Positions 44,192-55,481 of a stretch of DNA of 64,000 nucleotides are shown here, one piece after another. Below the pieces are notes generated by a model that did no database searches, was not told the DNA's origin, and saw only the letters and a list, made by a program, of their open reading frames with translations. The stretch is taken from NCBI GenBank assembly GCA_010356995.1, contig ML996698.1:54379-118378 (forward strand), in the 5' to 3' direction. Within the stretch, counting starts at the first letter, position 1. Every line of letters starts with the position of its first letter. Made by a program: the position numbers and the translations under genes. Origin of the DNA: Trichodelitschia bisporula (Eukaryota > Ascomycota > Dothideomycetes > Phaeotrichales > Phaeotrichaceae).

Positions 44192-45577
44192 CTACTCGCC
44201 AGCAGCCCCAATCCGCCCCCCCCTAACAACCCCAACAGACACACCTCCCTCCCCCGTCATCCACCCCGGCATCCTCGCCCCATCAACAACACCCTGCTCC
44301 ACCAAGCTCCTCAATCCCGCAAAAACATGACCGCCTACAAAACTCACCCTCACACTCGGTTCAAACGCGTCTCCGGAGTCATGGCCATCGAACCCATCTT
44401 TGATCCGCACGTCAAAGCGCTCAACGCCCTTGCCATCACCGGGGACGCCGTACGGGCCGAATCGACCCTCTGCGACCTTTTTCAGGCGCTTGCGTTCGGG
44501 TGCGGAGGCGGGGAGGCCGAGGCGCTTGAGTGTGCCGGTCTTGATCCTGTCCTCATCCTCCTCATCCTCCTCCCATCCCTCCTCCCCCCCACCGGCCTTG
44601 AAATCCAGCGCATCCCCCTTCTCCTTCTCCCCCGCATATCTCGCCCACCCCCCCGCAACATTCGGCCCCGCCCCCCTATGCGCGAGCAAAGCACCCAAAC
44701 TCCTTGCCGACAGCCCACTAGGCACCATCTCATACCCGCCCAGTGCCGCCCCGACCGCCTCAACCACAACACGCATCTCCGACCCCGGCGCACCAGCCGC
44801 CCTCGTACTCCCCCTTGCATTCGCCTCCGCAGCCGCGGCGGAGGCAGTCGAGGAACCCGTTGGTAAAGCGAAGTAGACGAAGGGCGTGGCGCGGGGGAAG
44901 GCGACGAGGATAGTTTTTGGGGCGGGGAGGGGAGGGGTTGAGTACGGTGTGCTGAAGAGGGAGAGGTGCAGGAGGGTTAGGGGGAGGGAGGGGGGCGTTG
45001 TGAGGTGGGTGTGGATTTTGAAGAGTGGGGCGAGGAGGGATTCTAGTGCTGTGATGAAGGTAGGAGGCGGGAGAGGAGGGAGGGGGGTGGTGTCGGTGGG
45101 TGGAGGCGTGTCAGTGTCGGGGTCGGTTTTGCGTCGCCGTGAGACGCGCAGGACTGTCCACCGTACATTGCCGCCGTCCGCGTGGTCGGCTACCCATTGT
45201 GCGTCTGCCATGGCGAGTTGTCGGAGGGAAATGCCGTGCCGCCAGTCAGATTCGAGGACGCGCTCCAGGAGAGCGCGCTTTGTGCCGCGCTGAGTGGGGA
45301 GCTCTTCTTTGTAAAGATCGTGGAGTTCTTCGATAGAGGCGGCGGCGGGGTAGGGCGCTTCATCGTCCTCGTCATCCTCGTCGGAAGGTTGGAGGTAGGG
45401 CCCGCAGGAGGGGAAATTCGCCTCCGAACACCATTCTGCGCAGAGGGCGAGGAGGGAGGCGCGTGAAAGGCGGGCGAGGTTTTTTTGGACGTGTGGACTG
45501 GAGCTGGGGAGGCGGAGGGAGGGGGAGAGGGGGGCGGTAGTTGGGATTGCCTTCGGGCGGGGTGGTGGTGGTGGCAT
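44192..45577 (-). CDS. CHL4: Inner kinetochore protein CHL4 / Mis15 / CENP-N
   Basis: Subunit of the constitutive centromere-associated network (Ctf19/CCAN complex), needed for kinetochore assembly and chromosome segregation. Single exon, 461 aa, start 45577. Diagnostic N-terminal region at residues 34-135: NLARLSRASLLALCAEWCSE, then a short acidic stretch, LHDLYKEELPTQRGTKRALL, and ERVLESDWRHGISLRQLAMA. Middle segment FITALESLLAPLF and ILVAFPRATPFVYFALP follow. The C-terminus carries the conserved FGPYGVPGDGKGVERFDVRI and PSVRVSFVGGHVFAGLRSL. Low-complexity acidic and Gly-rich linkers separate the blocks. Length fits the family. The upstream 1.15 kb is shared with the divergent bZIP gene. 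Confidence 0.9.
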   Translation of the reverse strand: MPPPPPRPKAIPTTAPLSPSLRLPSSSPHVQKNLARLSRASLLALCAEWCSEANFPSCGPYLQPSDEDDEDDEAPYPAAASIEELHDLYKEELPTQRGTKRALLERVLESDWRHGISLRQLAMADAQWVADHADGGNVRWTVLRVSRRRKTDPDTDTPPPTDTTPLPPLPPPTFITALESLLAPLFKIHTHLTTPPSLPLTLLHLSLFSTPYSTPPLPAPKTILVAFPRATPFVYFALPTGSSTASAAAAEANARGSTRAAGAPGSEMRVVVEAVGAALGGYEMVPSGLSARSLGALLAHRGAGPNVAGGWARYAGEKEKGDALDFKAGGGEEGWEEDEEDEDRIKTGTLKRLGLPASAPERKRLKKVAEGRFGPYGVPGDGKGVERFDVRIKDGFDGHDSGDAFEPSVRVSFVGGHVFAGLRSLVEQGVVDGARMPGWMTGEGGVSVGVVRGGRIGAAGE

Positions 45578-46727
45578 TGTGGTGGCCGATTTAAGGTGGT
45601 GATGCGGGGCGCGTTGGTGGTGAGGTTGACGCGTTGTTTGGAGTTGATGCCTTAATGTTGCCTTATTGCCTCAAATACGTTTTGGTGCCTTGATGCCTTA
45701 CTGAGACTCGCTGCCTCATCTACGAAGACGGATGCCTTCCTTCCCTCCCCGAGGCTTCGGGACTGCGGCTCCGGCTGCAGACATCACGTGGGGCCCACTC
45801 TCTCCTCCTGCGAGACCGGAGCCGATGCGGACGGAGACGGAGAGTCGATGCGATGTGCGGTGGTGATTGGTTGCATCGGTGGGATCGGGTAAGCGAAGTG
45901 GGGGGTTGGGCGGGAGGAGCGACACAGAAGAAGGCAATGAGGCACGCGGTGGGATGGCTAAGCAGCGCCGGTGGCAAATGATGCGAGGATTCCAGCCCGG
46001 CGTCTAGGGTGGTAGAGAGAATTTTCATAGCTGAAGGGCGAGGTATGGGAGTAATTAACCGAGTTCGGAGCAAGTGATGATTACCTTCGGTGAGAGGGGG
46101 TTGGCGGTGGGTGATGACGATGGTGATCAGTATTGACGTCGTGGAAGCCGATGCCTCAGTTTGCGGAGGGTTACAATTGTCCAACCGAACAACGGCGATC
46201 GCAACCCCTCTCTTCCTTTTCGCTGCACATCTGCACCATCTCTGCATCGCTGCATGTGCATCTTACGCGGGGTTCCCTCCCACACGCTGACAAACTCTAG
46301 TTCGACACATCCCCACCTCTCGCCGTACACCAGTCCACTCCCGGTTAGCGTACATCCACAGTGCAAGCAGGTCAACGCCTGTGCCTCGCTCCTCGTGGGT
46401 CAATTTGGGCGACAGAAAAGCTAGACCCGAGTCTTTCCCTCTCATCCCCCCACCCTCTCCATTTTTTCATCTTTCTCTCCTCCATCCCCTCATCGTGAAC
46501 CTCGTACAACCCCGCAAAACACTACGGCTTCATCCTCGACTTCCGCGCCGCTGAACAGCAGGCCTTTCTCGCCTTCCCCGCTCAGCCGATCGTGAGGTCA
46601 TTGGTGATCTGAGATCGTCGCTGATAGGGCGCACTCTCACCACCAACTCTCTTCAACCCTCACCGGCCCTCATCGTCACCACTCCCACTCTCTCACATCG
46701 TCAACCACAACCATCGAAACCGCAATC
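45578..46727. promoter_or_regulatory. Divergent CHL4/bZIP intergenic region
   Basis: About 1.15 kb between divergent start codons. It contains a TGCCTYA cluster at 45648-45739 and a CACGTG at about 45785-45790 (TCACGTGGGG). The last 350 bases before the bZIP start are pyrimidine-rich and look like a long 5' leader. Confidence 0.5.
45648..45739. repeat. Cluster of TGCCTYA motifs upstream of CHL4
   Basis: TGCCTTA at 45648, 45659 and 45694, TGCCTCA at 45667 and 45712, plus TGCCTTG at 45686 and TGCCTTC at about 45733. Seven near-copies in about 90 bases, 70-160 bases before the CHL4 start on the opposite strand. Confidence 0.75.
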
Positions 46728-47718
46728 ATGTCCGGCTTCAATACGAGTACGCGTCGCGCACCCAATGTATCGCAATACATTGCGAACCTGAACACAATCC
46801 CATCGCCGCTGGCGCCGGCCCCGAACACCGATTTCCTCGAGGATGAGCTGAACCTCTTCGCGACCACCGAGTTCTTCGACTTCGACATGAGCGAGCCTTT
46901 GGGTGGACTCAACTTCGACACTCCTCGCACAGGACAGCAGCAACGGCAACAAACACAATCCACGATCGCACCCACAACCGAACAACACCACAAGCCCGCA
47001 ACAGAAACACCTCTCTACCCAAGCCAAAAGATGGACGACTTCCTAGGCGGTACGTCCCATCTCTTCCACGTTTCCTTGCAGCCCCAAGCCCAATCCCAAA
47101 GCGTCACTTCAAGCCTCCCCCGCACAAACCTTACAAAAAGCAATCCCACCCCCAATCACGTCATCTCACGTGATGCGCCTCCCCCACGTCCTTTCCTTCC
47201 TTTTTCCCCCCGCATCCTCACTCCCCCGGTGCTGACTCCCTTGCCCAGCTGCAGACTTCACCTTCCCCTACCCGTCCTACCCAACCTTTACGCCCGTCCC
47301 CGCCACCCCGACCACCGCACGGGGTAACTCCCCGCCGACAACACGCAGCGGGTCCATCTCGCGGCCCAGCACCGCGCGCGCAGGCGACAAGCGCAAGGCT
47401 GCGTCTACCGAAGAAGCTTCCAGGCTTGCAGCTGAGGAGGACAAGCGCCGGCGTAACACGGCTGCGTCCGCGCGGTTTAGGATTAAGAAGAAGGAACGCG
47501 AGAAGGCGCTTGAGACGACGGCACGTGAGATGACGGAGAAGGCGTCGGTGTTGGAGGCTAGGGTCCAGCAGTTGGAGATGGAGAATAAGTGGCTTAAGGG
47601 CTTGATTACGGAGAGGAATGAGGGGGGGAAGGGGTTTGCGGAGGTATTGAGTCGGTTTGCGAAGGGGATGGATGGGGATGTCGAGGGGGAGGGGGAGACG
47701 GAGGAGGAGGAGGCTTAG
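46728..47718 (+). CDS. bZIP transcription factor, CYS-3/MetR type
   Basis: Likely activator of sulphur-assimilation genes (Neurospora CYS-3, Aspergillus MetR, S. pombe Zip1). Two exons, 46728-47049 and 47255-47718, separated by an unusually long 205 nt intron; 786 nt, 261 aa. N-terminus MSGFNTSTRRAPNVSQYIAN, then an acidic region (residues 40-60) that may activate transcription, a Gln/Thr-rich stretch, and Thr/Pro/Ser-rich sequence. Basic region at about 170-190: KRRRNTAASARFRIKKKERE with the bZIP N..AA..R signature. The zipper continues through KASVLEARVQQLEMENKWLK, closest to the CYS-3/MetR/Zip1 group. C-terminal tail acidic. The intron contains TCACGTGATG (CACGTG at 47167-47172). Family firm; target pathway inferred. 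Confidence 0.88.
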
Positions 47719-49273
47719 TGATCTGGTGGTCGGTCAAGAGCATATTTTCCTATTACTCGTGCATTGGGTGGTTTATGTCCCGATTATGATGGACGGTGGC
47801 GGCGGTGGGAGAAACTCCGGCGTGTTGACTTACTTCTGTGTGTCTTGCTGGCTTTTTTGGCGTTTGTGATCTGGCGTCAGGGGTAAAATCTTAATTGCCG
47901 TACTCCGTACATAGCGGGCACGATGAGGCTGGGGGAATTCCGGGGTGGGGCGTGAATAAAGACGTGTCAGCACGAGTTGTAAGCATGCCTCGTGGTTTGT
48001 GTATGTCGTGCTACGCTTGCGGACGCTAGACGCCTGGCCGTCCCGGTCCCGTCCCATAGTGAGTTTGGCACGGACTTGCTAAGACATAGTTCTTACTACA
48101 GTAGTAGCGCCGTGATAAAGGCGCGAAGCTCGGACGAACATCGGTGGGAAACATGACGATGCCGCAGTGCCGCAGTGCCGCGTGGTGGAGTTGGAGTGGA
48201 GTCGCATGCAGTCAGCCGGCTTCGTCTATCCGTCTTTGGTACTCGCTCTTCTGCACAGCACAGTATAGCGGGAAGCACGACATGCGCGAACGACAGCCTG
48301 TCTCCAGCCCGAACCCACAGCGTGGATTTTGCGGCATCGGCGGCAGACTTGAGATGCCAGTGATGGAGGAGAGCGTGGATGGAAGATGGGCTAGACGTCT
48401 CAGCGTCGCTTCTGAGGGCCCGAGGGTGTGGGATGGGGGCCTGGGCTGCTTGGCCCAAGGGCGACGTGAAAATGTCGTCGCCGGCCACGCTTTCCTCGGG
48501 TGACCTTTGGCCGATGCTACAGCCGCGGACGAGGGGAGATGTGCACTCGGTGGACTTGGAGATGGCATCTCGCGCAAGGCAAGGGAGGGTGGACTTGCTA
48601 CGTAGAGGCATAAATTGAGGTTTCTGCGGACCGGTCAGTCTACAGTATTGTGCAGCAGGGACGCGCCGTGGACGATCTGCTTTTACTGCATCTCGCAGGG
48701 TGAGAGTTCCGTGGAGGAGGAGCGACCGCGGGTCGGGTTTCGGGGGAGGTAGGTACGGTGGCCTCGGGGGAGGTACACCCGCCGCCCACTCCTCCCTCTA
48801 GGGTGGGGTGTCATGTGCCGCTGTTGTGTTATTTCGGGTTGGCCTACCGTAGATGGCGGGGGGGTTTGCTGGGATGCGTTAACTAATGGTGTGGGGGTGC
48901 GGCTGAATCATTGTACCGGTGGAGCGGTGGCTTCTCCCGCGTCTGCCTGCGTTTGAAAGGGGAGGTACTGTGATGGTGAGAATGGAGTGAGACATGCGTT
49001 GCCGAACATGTGGGGATCGAGATGGGGGTTTTCGTGGGGAAGGCGGGGAGTGAGACCGATGCGGGGGAGGGTGGGGGTTAGGGTTGGAGATGCTGGTGAT
49101 AAGATTAGATTCTGCTGGGTATCACGGGGACGACGACATGTTTCAGCCTTGTCTTGGGCGGTCTCTGAAGCCTTGAGGAATTGGTAGATTGATTAGCTGG
49201 CGAGAAACTGGCGACGCTGTAGGGGACTTGTCGTATTTCGATAGTGTGTCCAGACCATGAGAAGGGTGGCACT
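47719..49273. other. Intergenic, convergent 3' flanks
   Basis: About 1.55 kb. A minus-strand open frame at 48096-48611 (171 codons, Ser/Ala/Arg-rich) has no recognisable motif and overlapping frames on the other strand, so I do not call it a gene. G-rich sequence at 48700-49100. Confidence 0.4.
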
Positions 49274-49385
49274 CTAACCACCGTCCTGACGTCTATTCCA
49301 CGCCACGGCATCAAACATCTCCGCCCAATCGTTCTCAAAGAGGTCCTCCGGCAACTCGTCAGAGGAATCCCGGTAGTCGTCACTG

Positions 49386-50249
49386 TCAAGCGCATTCCCC
49401 CTCCACACCCTCCGCCTCTCCTCCCGCGCCTCCCTCGCCGCCTTCCCGCTTCTCGAACACCTTCCGTTCACCCTCGCTCATCCAGTCGGTCTCGCCATCC
49501 TCTTCAGGAATCATGCATCTCATCCAATCGTCCATATTATCCCCTTCAGGAAGCACTTCCCTCACCCTCTCATCCACCACATCCCGAAAGTCAAGCTTCC
49601 CCTCCCGATACTTCTGCAGCATCGGTTCCGGATCCGCGTCCGGGCCTGTAATGACAAGAAACGACCGTAGAATACCCTCCAGGTACTCTGGGGTAGACTC
49701 CGGCTCCACGCACGGCTCGTTGAACGCCGCCATCTCAAGATTGTGTCCCACTTGGTGCCTCCTCTGCCTCATCCAACCCTCAAAATCATGCTCGTCATCC
49801 TTATCCAACCGCAGATTCTCCAGCCACTCGACCGGATCCGCCCCCGTTAGCACCATAAACGCCGAAAAGAGAGCCTCCCGGCACTTCATCGACATATCAT
49901 GGTCTGCGCTCGGTATGCGAACCACATTCTTCAATTCCTCATCCATCCAGTAATCCACCAGCCTCTGACCATTCCGCGCCACCGACAAGAATGGTTCCTG
50001 ATCCCATCCCCATAGCGTGTGCAGCTCACGCACGATCTTCTCCTCGCCCTCCGAGACCGGTAGCGGATCGAAAGAATGCCCAGGCATCCTCGATGCTGAG
50101 TACCCGGTGTAAGGGGTTGTGTGCCGCCTTTGAGGTATTTCGGACTGATTAAATGGTGGGGTTGATTGAAGTGCGACGTCTCCGTGGCGATGATGCTCAG
50201 TAGGCGAGTCGGAGTATGGCAAATGGGCTGAGATACGCGTGGTGAACAC
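49386..50249 (-). CDS. Protein with repeated DPExxLxxxRxG(K)...D(V)VDERV modules, unknown function
   Basis: Start at 50249 (or 50088, MPGHSFDPLPVSEGEEKIV); 287 aa to TGA 49386. After a low-complexity N-terminus the protein carries diverged modules: WDQEPFLSVARNGQRLVDYW, TGADPVEWLENLRLDKDDEH and ADPEPMLQKYREGKLDFRDV, the last followed by VDERVREVLPEGD. Acidic and Trp-containing (DDWMRCMIPEEDGETDWMS). The final 25 residues are Gly/Glu low complexity. In the adjoining frame (49471-49274) coding-like sequence continues with SDDYRDSSDELPEDL and FENDWAEMFDAVAW, which the neighbouring paralogue also has, so the stated C-terminus may reflect a frameshift or an unseen splice. No family recognised. Gene lies downstream of a broken paralogue in the same direction. 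Confidence 0.6.
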   Translation of the reverse strand: MFTTRISAHLPYSDSPTEHHRHGDVALQSTPPFNQSEIPQRRHTTPYTGYSASRMPGHSFDPLPVSEGEEKIVRELHTLWGWDQEPFLSVARNGQRLVDYWMDEELKNVVRIPSADHDMSMKCREALFSAFMVLTGADPVEWLENLRLDKDDEHDFEGWMRQRRHQVGHNLEMAAFNEPCVEPESTPEYLEGILRSFLVITGPDADPEPMLQKYREGKLDFRDVVDERVREVLPEGDNMDDWMRCMIPEEDGETDWMSEGERKVFEKREGGEGGAGGEAEGVEGECA

Positions 50250-50423
50250 ACGGGAATCGAGATAGACGTTGGCGTTTGGCGTTAGCGGAGAGGAACTGGC
50301 AGCGTTTCAGGACTCTTGATTTATCTCAGTTGGTGACTCACTTAATGGAGTTTTATGCAGTGTATAGATCAGACTCCGCATGTACGAGCAGATAGCAGAC
50401 AACCACCGTATGCACAACGTATT

Positions 50424-51130
50424 CTATGACACAACCGCCTCGAGCATTGCCCAGTCGTTTTCACCGACGCCTAACGGCAGAGAGTCCTCATCACCTTCTT
50501 AGTCGTCGTCGTCGTCGTCGACGTCGTCGTCCTTATCCTCTCTCACCTCCTCGCCTCCCACCGAAGCTGGGCACGAGCCATACCTCCCATCACCACATCC
50601 AACGCCTCCTGTGGCGCAAACCTACCCATCCGCACCATCGTCATTATCTGGGTTGGATCTACCCGCGCCGTAGACACAATTAAATCCTCGAGCATCTCCA
50701 TCTCGACCTCTCGCGACAACCAAGGGGGGATTGACGCATTCCCTTGGCTGCCTCATGCACCGCATCCGCCCATGTAATCTCGCCCCGCCGCACCCGGGGC
50801 ACCAACGGCTCTGGATCCCGCCCACACTCCATACAGACCTCCCTCACAAGATTATCCTGCTGCTCAGCTCCACCTCCGCTCATCTCACCTTCCCGAAGCA
50901 TCCCACGAGCCGCTTCCCTCAACCTTGCATCCAACGCATCTTGGTAGGTAATCCTACCCGCCCGCACTTCTAGCAGCGCCGCCTCCGGATCCGCCGCCAT
51001 GCTCATCATAAGCATCCTGAAAATCTCCTCTTGCCTCTGCCGGGAAGTTCTTCCGGCACCGTGACCGTTCCCGCCACCCGGGCATCCACCACTTCTTCCA
51101 GTGTAACCTTACCCATCCGCACATTCTGCA
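50424..51130 (-). pseudogene. Second copy of the DPE/RxG repeat protein, broken
   Basis: Homology to the gene at 49386-50249 is scattered over shifting frames. In order: LQNVRMGKVTLEEVVDARV (near 51130-51074), ADPEAALLEVRAGRITYQDA with LDARLREAARGML, then RDPEPLVPRVRRGEITWADA with VHEAAKG (50680-51015), then in another frame VDPTQIMTMVRMGRFAPQEA (50560-50690), and finally GENDWAMLEAVVS ending at TAG 50424. At least two frame changes and a TAA (just after the Asp run) separate the blocks. Four modules are visible, so the intact ancestor had more copies than its neighbour. The 5' end abuts, and slightly overlaps, the stop codon of TCF25. I see no conventional introns that restore one frame. Confidence 0.55.
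50500..50535. repeat. GTC trinucleotide microsatellite
   Basis: GTCGTCGTC... with one GACGTC interruption, encoding an Asp run on the minus strand in the broken repeat-protein gene. Confidence 0.9.
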
Positions 51131-53175
51131 GTCTCCTGGAGATCAGTCTCCGTCTTGCAGTACTGCTGCAGAACAGCCTCCTGGTGCTTCGTGACCGTCA
51201 CCGGTTTGTCCTCATCGTCATCCTCATCGTCATCCTCGGCCTCGTCCTCACTAGGCAGCTCCTCAACCACTCGCTGCACCCTCGAATTCAGCGCCCCATT
51301 CAACGTAAGCTTCGTTTTAACCTCCTTCATGAGGGCATTCACATCCACCCCGGCATCATCCGCGTCTTTCAAAAATACCTTCAAAAACTCATCTGCGTCC
51401 GCCTCGGTATGCTCCGGCGCGTCCCAATCCCTCTCATCCTCGTCCGTCGGCGGGAGCGGATCCACGGCCGTCAACTGGCCCAGTTCGCTCTCTTGTATCG
51501 CCATCGGTAGCATGCGTAGGACCTCGTCATCGCCTAGCCCGAAAACGTGCCGCCGCACCGAGGGCCGCACCTCCTTGTTGTCACCTGGGCGGACTACACA
51601 AAACCGATACGGAGTTAATGGGGCCGCGACGCGAATCAAGAAGGCCTTGGTTTCGGGTACAGCCCACAGGTCGCGCGTACGCCGCACATACATATCAGTG
51701 AAGAAATGCATTGCTGGAGTCGGAGGGGAGATGCCCCAGATGCCCTTGGGGGCGATGGCATCAAGAGCCGTGAAGATGGCTGGGAAATAGTAGGGGTGCA
51801 TTTTGACGACTTTATCGAGCTCACGCTTCGCATTCTCCTGCTGATTGAGCTGCAGGTAGGCAAGGATGCGGTCGAGTTGAAGGTGCCCGTGGTCATCAGC
51901 CTGCCAAAGATTGGCTCTCAGGCAGTCATATAGCTGCAGGAAGTGCTTCGACATATCGGCGCGTACGGCTAGTTGGCCGTAGAACAGGAACAGGGCCCAA
52001 GGATCGGCGGGATTGAGAGCGAAGAGCATGGTGGCCCATTCATACGCAGTGCGGTAGGCGGAGCGCCTGCTTGAATCAGCATGGGCAAGAAACGGAGTGC
52101 CGAAACTTACCCCATCAGATCGAGGACGTAGTGGAACGCGGCGTTGAAAAACTCTCGGTTCTCATACACATCGAAATCCATCCTCGCCTTCCCGTTCTCT
52201 AGGTCGGTCACGAAACGTTTACTCGCTGCGCGGCCAAAAGTGAACAGAGCCCGTTCAAGCCATTCACTAGCCTCGGTGCGGTTGTGGCTACTGCGCTCGC
52301 TATCGGCAACGATCAGCAGCGTTGCCGCGTGGTATGCTGTGTACGTTGAGCCTGGACGGTCCTCGCTTCATAGGGGGATAGGGGTACCTACGGTGTTTGT
52401 AAAGCACCTCGTGCAGTAGTTGAAAGTCGGCGGTTACAACAGCCTGCTGGCATAGCTCCTGTGCCTGTCGATAGTCGCCCCTGTGTATAAAACGATAGGT
52501 CGTGATGCCGTTTTCGCCAGGCACTCCTTCCATCTCAAGTCCACTATGTCCCGCAGCGCTCGGCCAGGTGGACTTGCCACGGATGAAGGGGTTGAGGCGG
52601 ATAAGCGCAGGGGAGAGCTTCGGCTCTTGTCTCCAAGCTGGCTGGTTGTTACGGCGACCCTGGGCGGGCGGCGCCTCATCTTCGTCGACGATGCGGCCGA
52701 AAAGCCGACGCATCTCGGTCTGGACCTTGAGGTCCTCAGTTTCAATAGAGAAAAGCTCCTTGAGCCAGGTATCATCTTGATCGTGAACTTGCGGGTCGCT
52801 CGCCTTCGACTTGCCCTTCTTCTCAGCCTCAAGGCCCTGGAGGATGACGTCGATGTCATCTATGGGATCGGCGGCAACCTGCTCCTGCTTCTTCTTGGCC
52901 TTGCGCTTCCTCTTTTTCTTCGGCTTGTCCTGCTTCACTTCAGCAAGGGCTTCAGCGGGCTTGGTGTCTTCGGCTCCTGAAGCCGCCTCTTTCGCGTCAT
53001 CGACATCATTATCGGAGCAGAGCGATGCAAAGACGTTCGCTATCCGAGATTTTGGAGGGCGGCGCTCGGTGTTGAGCTTCTGCTCTTCAGCATTAGGGCT
53101 CCCTTCTCTAGAATCGAGCTTCTTCTTTTCGAGATCGCGCTGCGCCTGGGCGCGGCGGACCTGGCGAGTGGACAT
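51109..53175 (-). CDS. RQC1: TCF25 / RQC1 family, ribosome quality-control component
   Basis: In yeast Rqc1 works with Ltn1, Rqc2 and Cdc48 on stalled 60S ribosomes; TCF25 is the metazoan form. Three exons: 53175-52392, 52336-52111 and 52066-51109; 1968 nt, 655 aa. N-terminus MSTRQVRRAQAQRDLEKKKL is family-typical, followed by a Lys-rich segment (KPKKKRKRKAKKKQEQ) and acidic region. Conserved core: LSPALIRLNPFIRGKSTWPS, RFIHRGDYRQAQELCQQAV, then across the junctions KHPYHAATLLIVADSE and VLDLMGRSAYRTAYEWATML, FALNPADPWALFLFYG. TPR-like helices follow (LQLDRILAYLQLNQQENAKR). C-terminal third acidic (EDEAEDDDEDDDEDK). Splices confirmed by restoration of the family frame. Confidence 0.92.
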
Positions 53176-54118
53176 CGTGGCCTAATGCGATTCAGAGAGG
53201 CGGAGGAGAGAGAAAAAAAATCCGAAGTGCAGTGACTAGAGAGATGCTCTAGAATGTGTGAGTAGTAGATTATGGGTAGGGGTGGTCGACGAACTGCGGT
53301 GAGAATGGGTAGATAGCGTAAATGTGGGGTTGGGTGAGGTTGTCAATATTAGGTGTTGTGGAGTGGAGGTTTTCAAGTTTGGACAAGTCGACGACGGTCG
53401 GAGGAGCAGGGGTGAAGGACAGGAATGACGTCAAGGCGTAAAGCTTGCCATCTGAAAGGACTCCAGGCAAAAAGAGGAAGCTCTCTTGTGCTTGACCTGG
53501 AAAGATGTTCTGATAGAGAGGTGGTGCGGGGTTCTTCGCCGAATATGCACGTGAGGTTCCACGTCGCCTCCACCCCCTCCATTGCAAACCTCAAGATCAA
53601 GGGGAGACCCTTTTGAACCCCCAGGGTCTCTTGATATCGTTGATGACCCAACAGGCCTTGACAGCTGCACCTGCAAAAATAGACCCCAAGAGGCAAGAGG
53701 AAGATATCCTCCCATTCGCATGCCGCAAAAAACATATTCCACCACTCGTGCAAATCTCCTATCTCCAACTCCCTCATCGAGCAAATGGGAATGTGGCGCA
53801 TCTGAACTTCCCTGCCAAGAGGGGCACCCCCAAACCTAATGCTTGGCGCACTACTTCTCAGCAGTCGGACAGGAGAAACGCCAACGAAACCCTTTCCGAA
53901 CGTACTCAACTCTAGACCATCTCACTCTCTCTTCCCATCCACGCGCCTTGCTTTTGAAACTGCTAGACGCATTACCACTGTCCCACTCAACACACACTCG
54001 CTTTAGTTGCTTCCTGTACTACCCTCTGCAGACACCTCGGCCCTCAGTCTTGTCAGCTTGCGCACGTCCTCAGCGACACATCCCGATCCCCGGCGCCGCG
54101 GGCGTACGTACACACATC
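53176..54118. other. Divergent TCF25/ANP1 intergenic region with unresolved coding-like frames
   Basis: About 940 bases between divergent genes. On minus, three frames are partly open: 53909-53373 (178 codons), 53784-53431 and 53587-53270. The last reads SRAYSAKNPAPPLYQNIFPG, then VLSDGKLYALTSFLSFTPAP and NLTQPHIYAIYPFSPQF, which looks protein-like. An acceptor-like TTTTTGCAG precedes GAAVKACWVINDIKRPW near 53670. I could not assemble one spliced model, so a small gene or its relic may be present. Confidence 0.3.

Positions 54119-55481
<1,363 letters not shown>

Noticed and set aside
48096-48611. 171-codon minus-strand frame in the bZIP 3' flank
   Set aside because: No motif, no splice pattern, and several overlapping open frames on both strands, so it is probably chance in GC-rich DNA.
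50500-50560. A 50-nt GTGAGA...CTAAG intron repairing the second repeat-protein gene
   Set aside because: Joining at these sites gives an immediate stop and no match to the paralogue.
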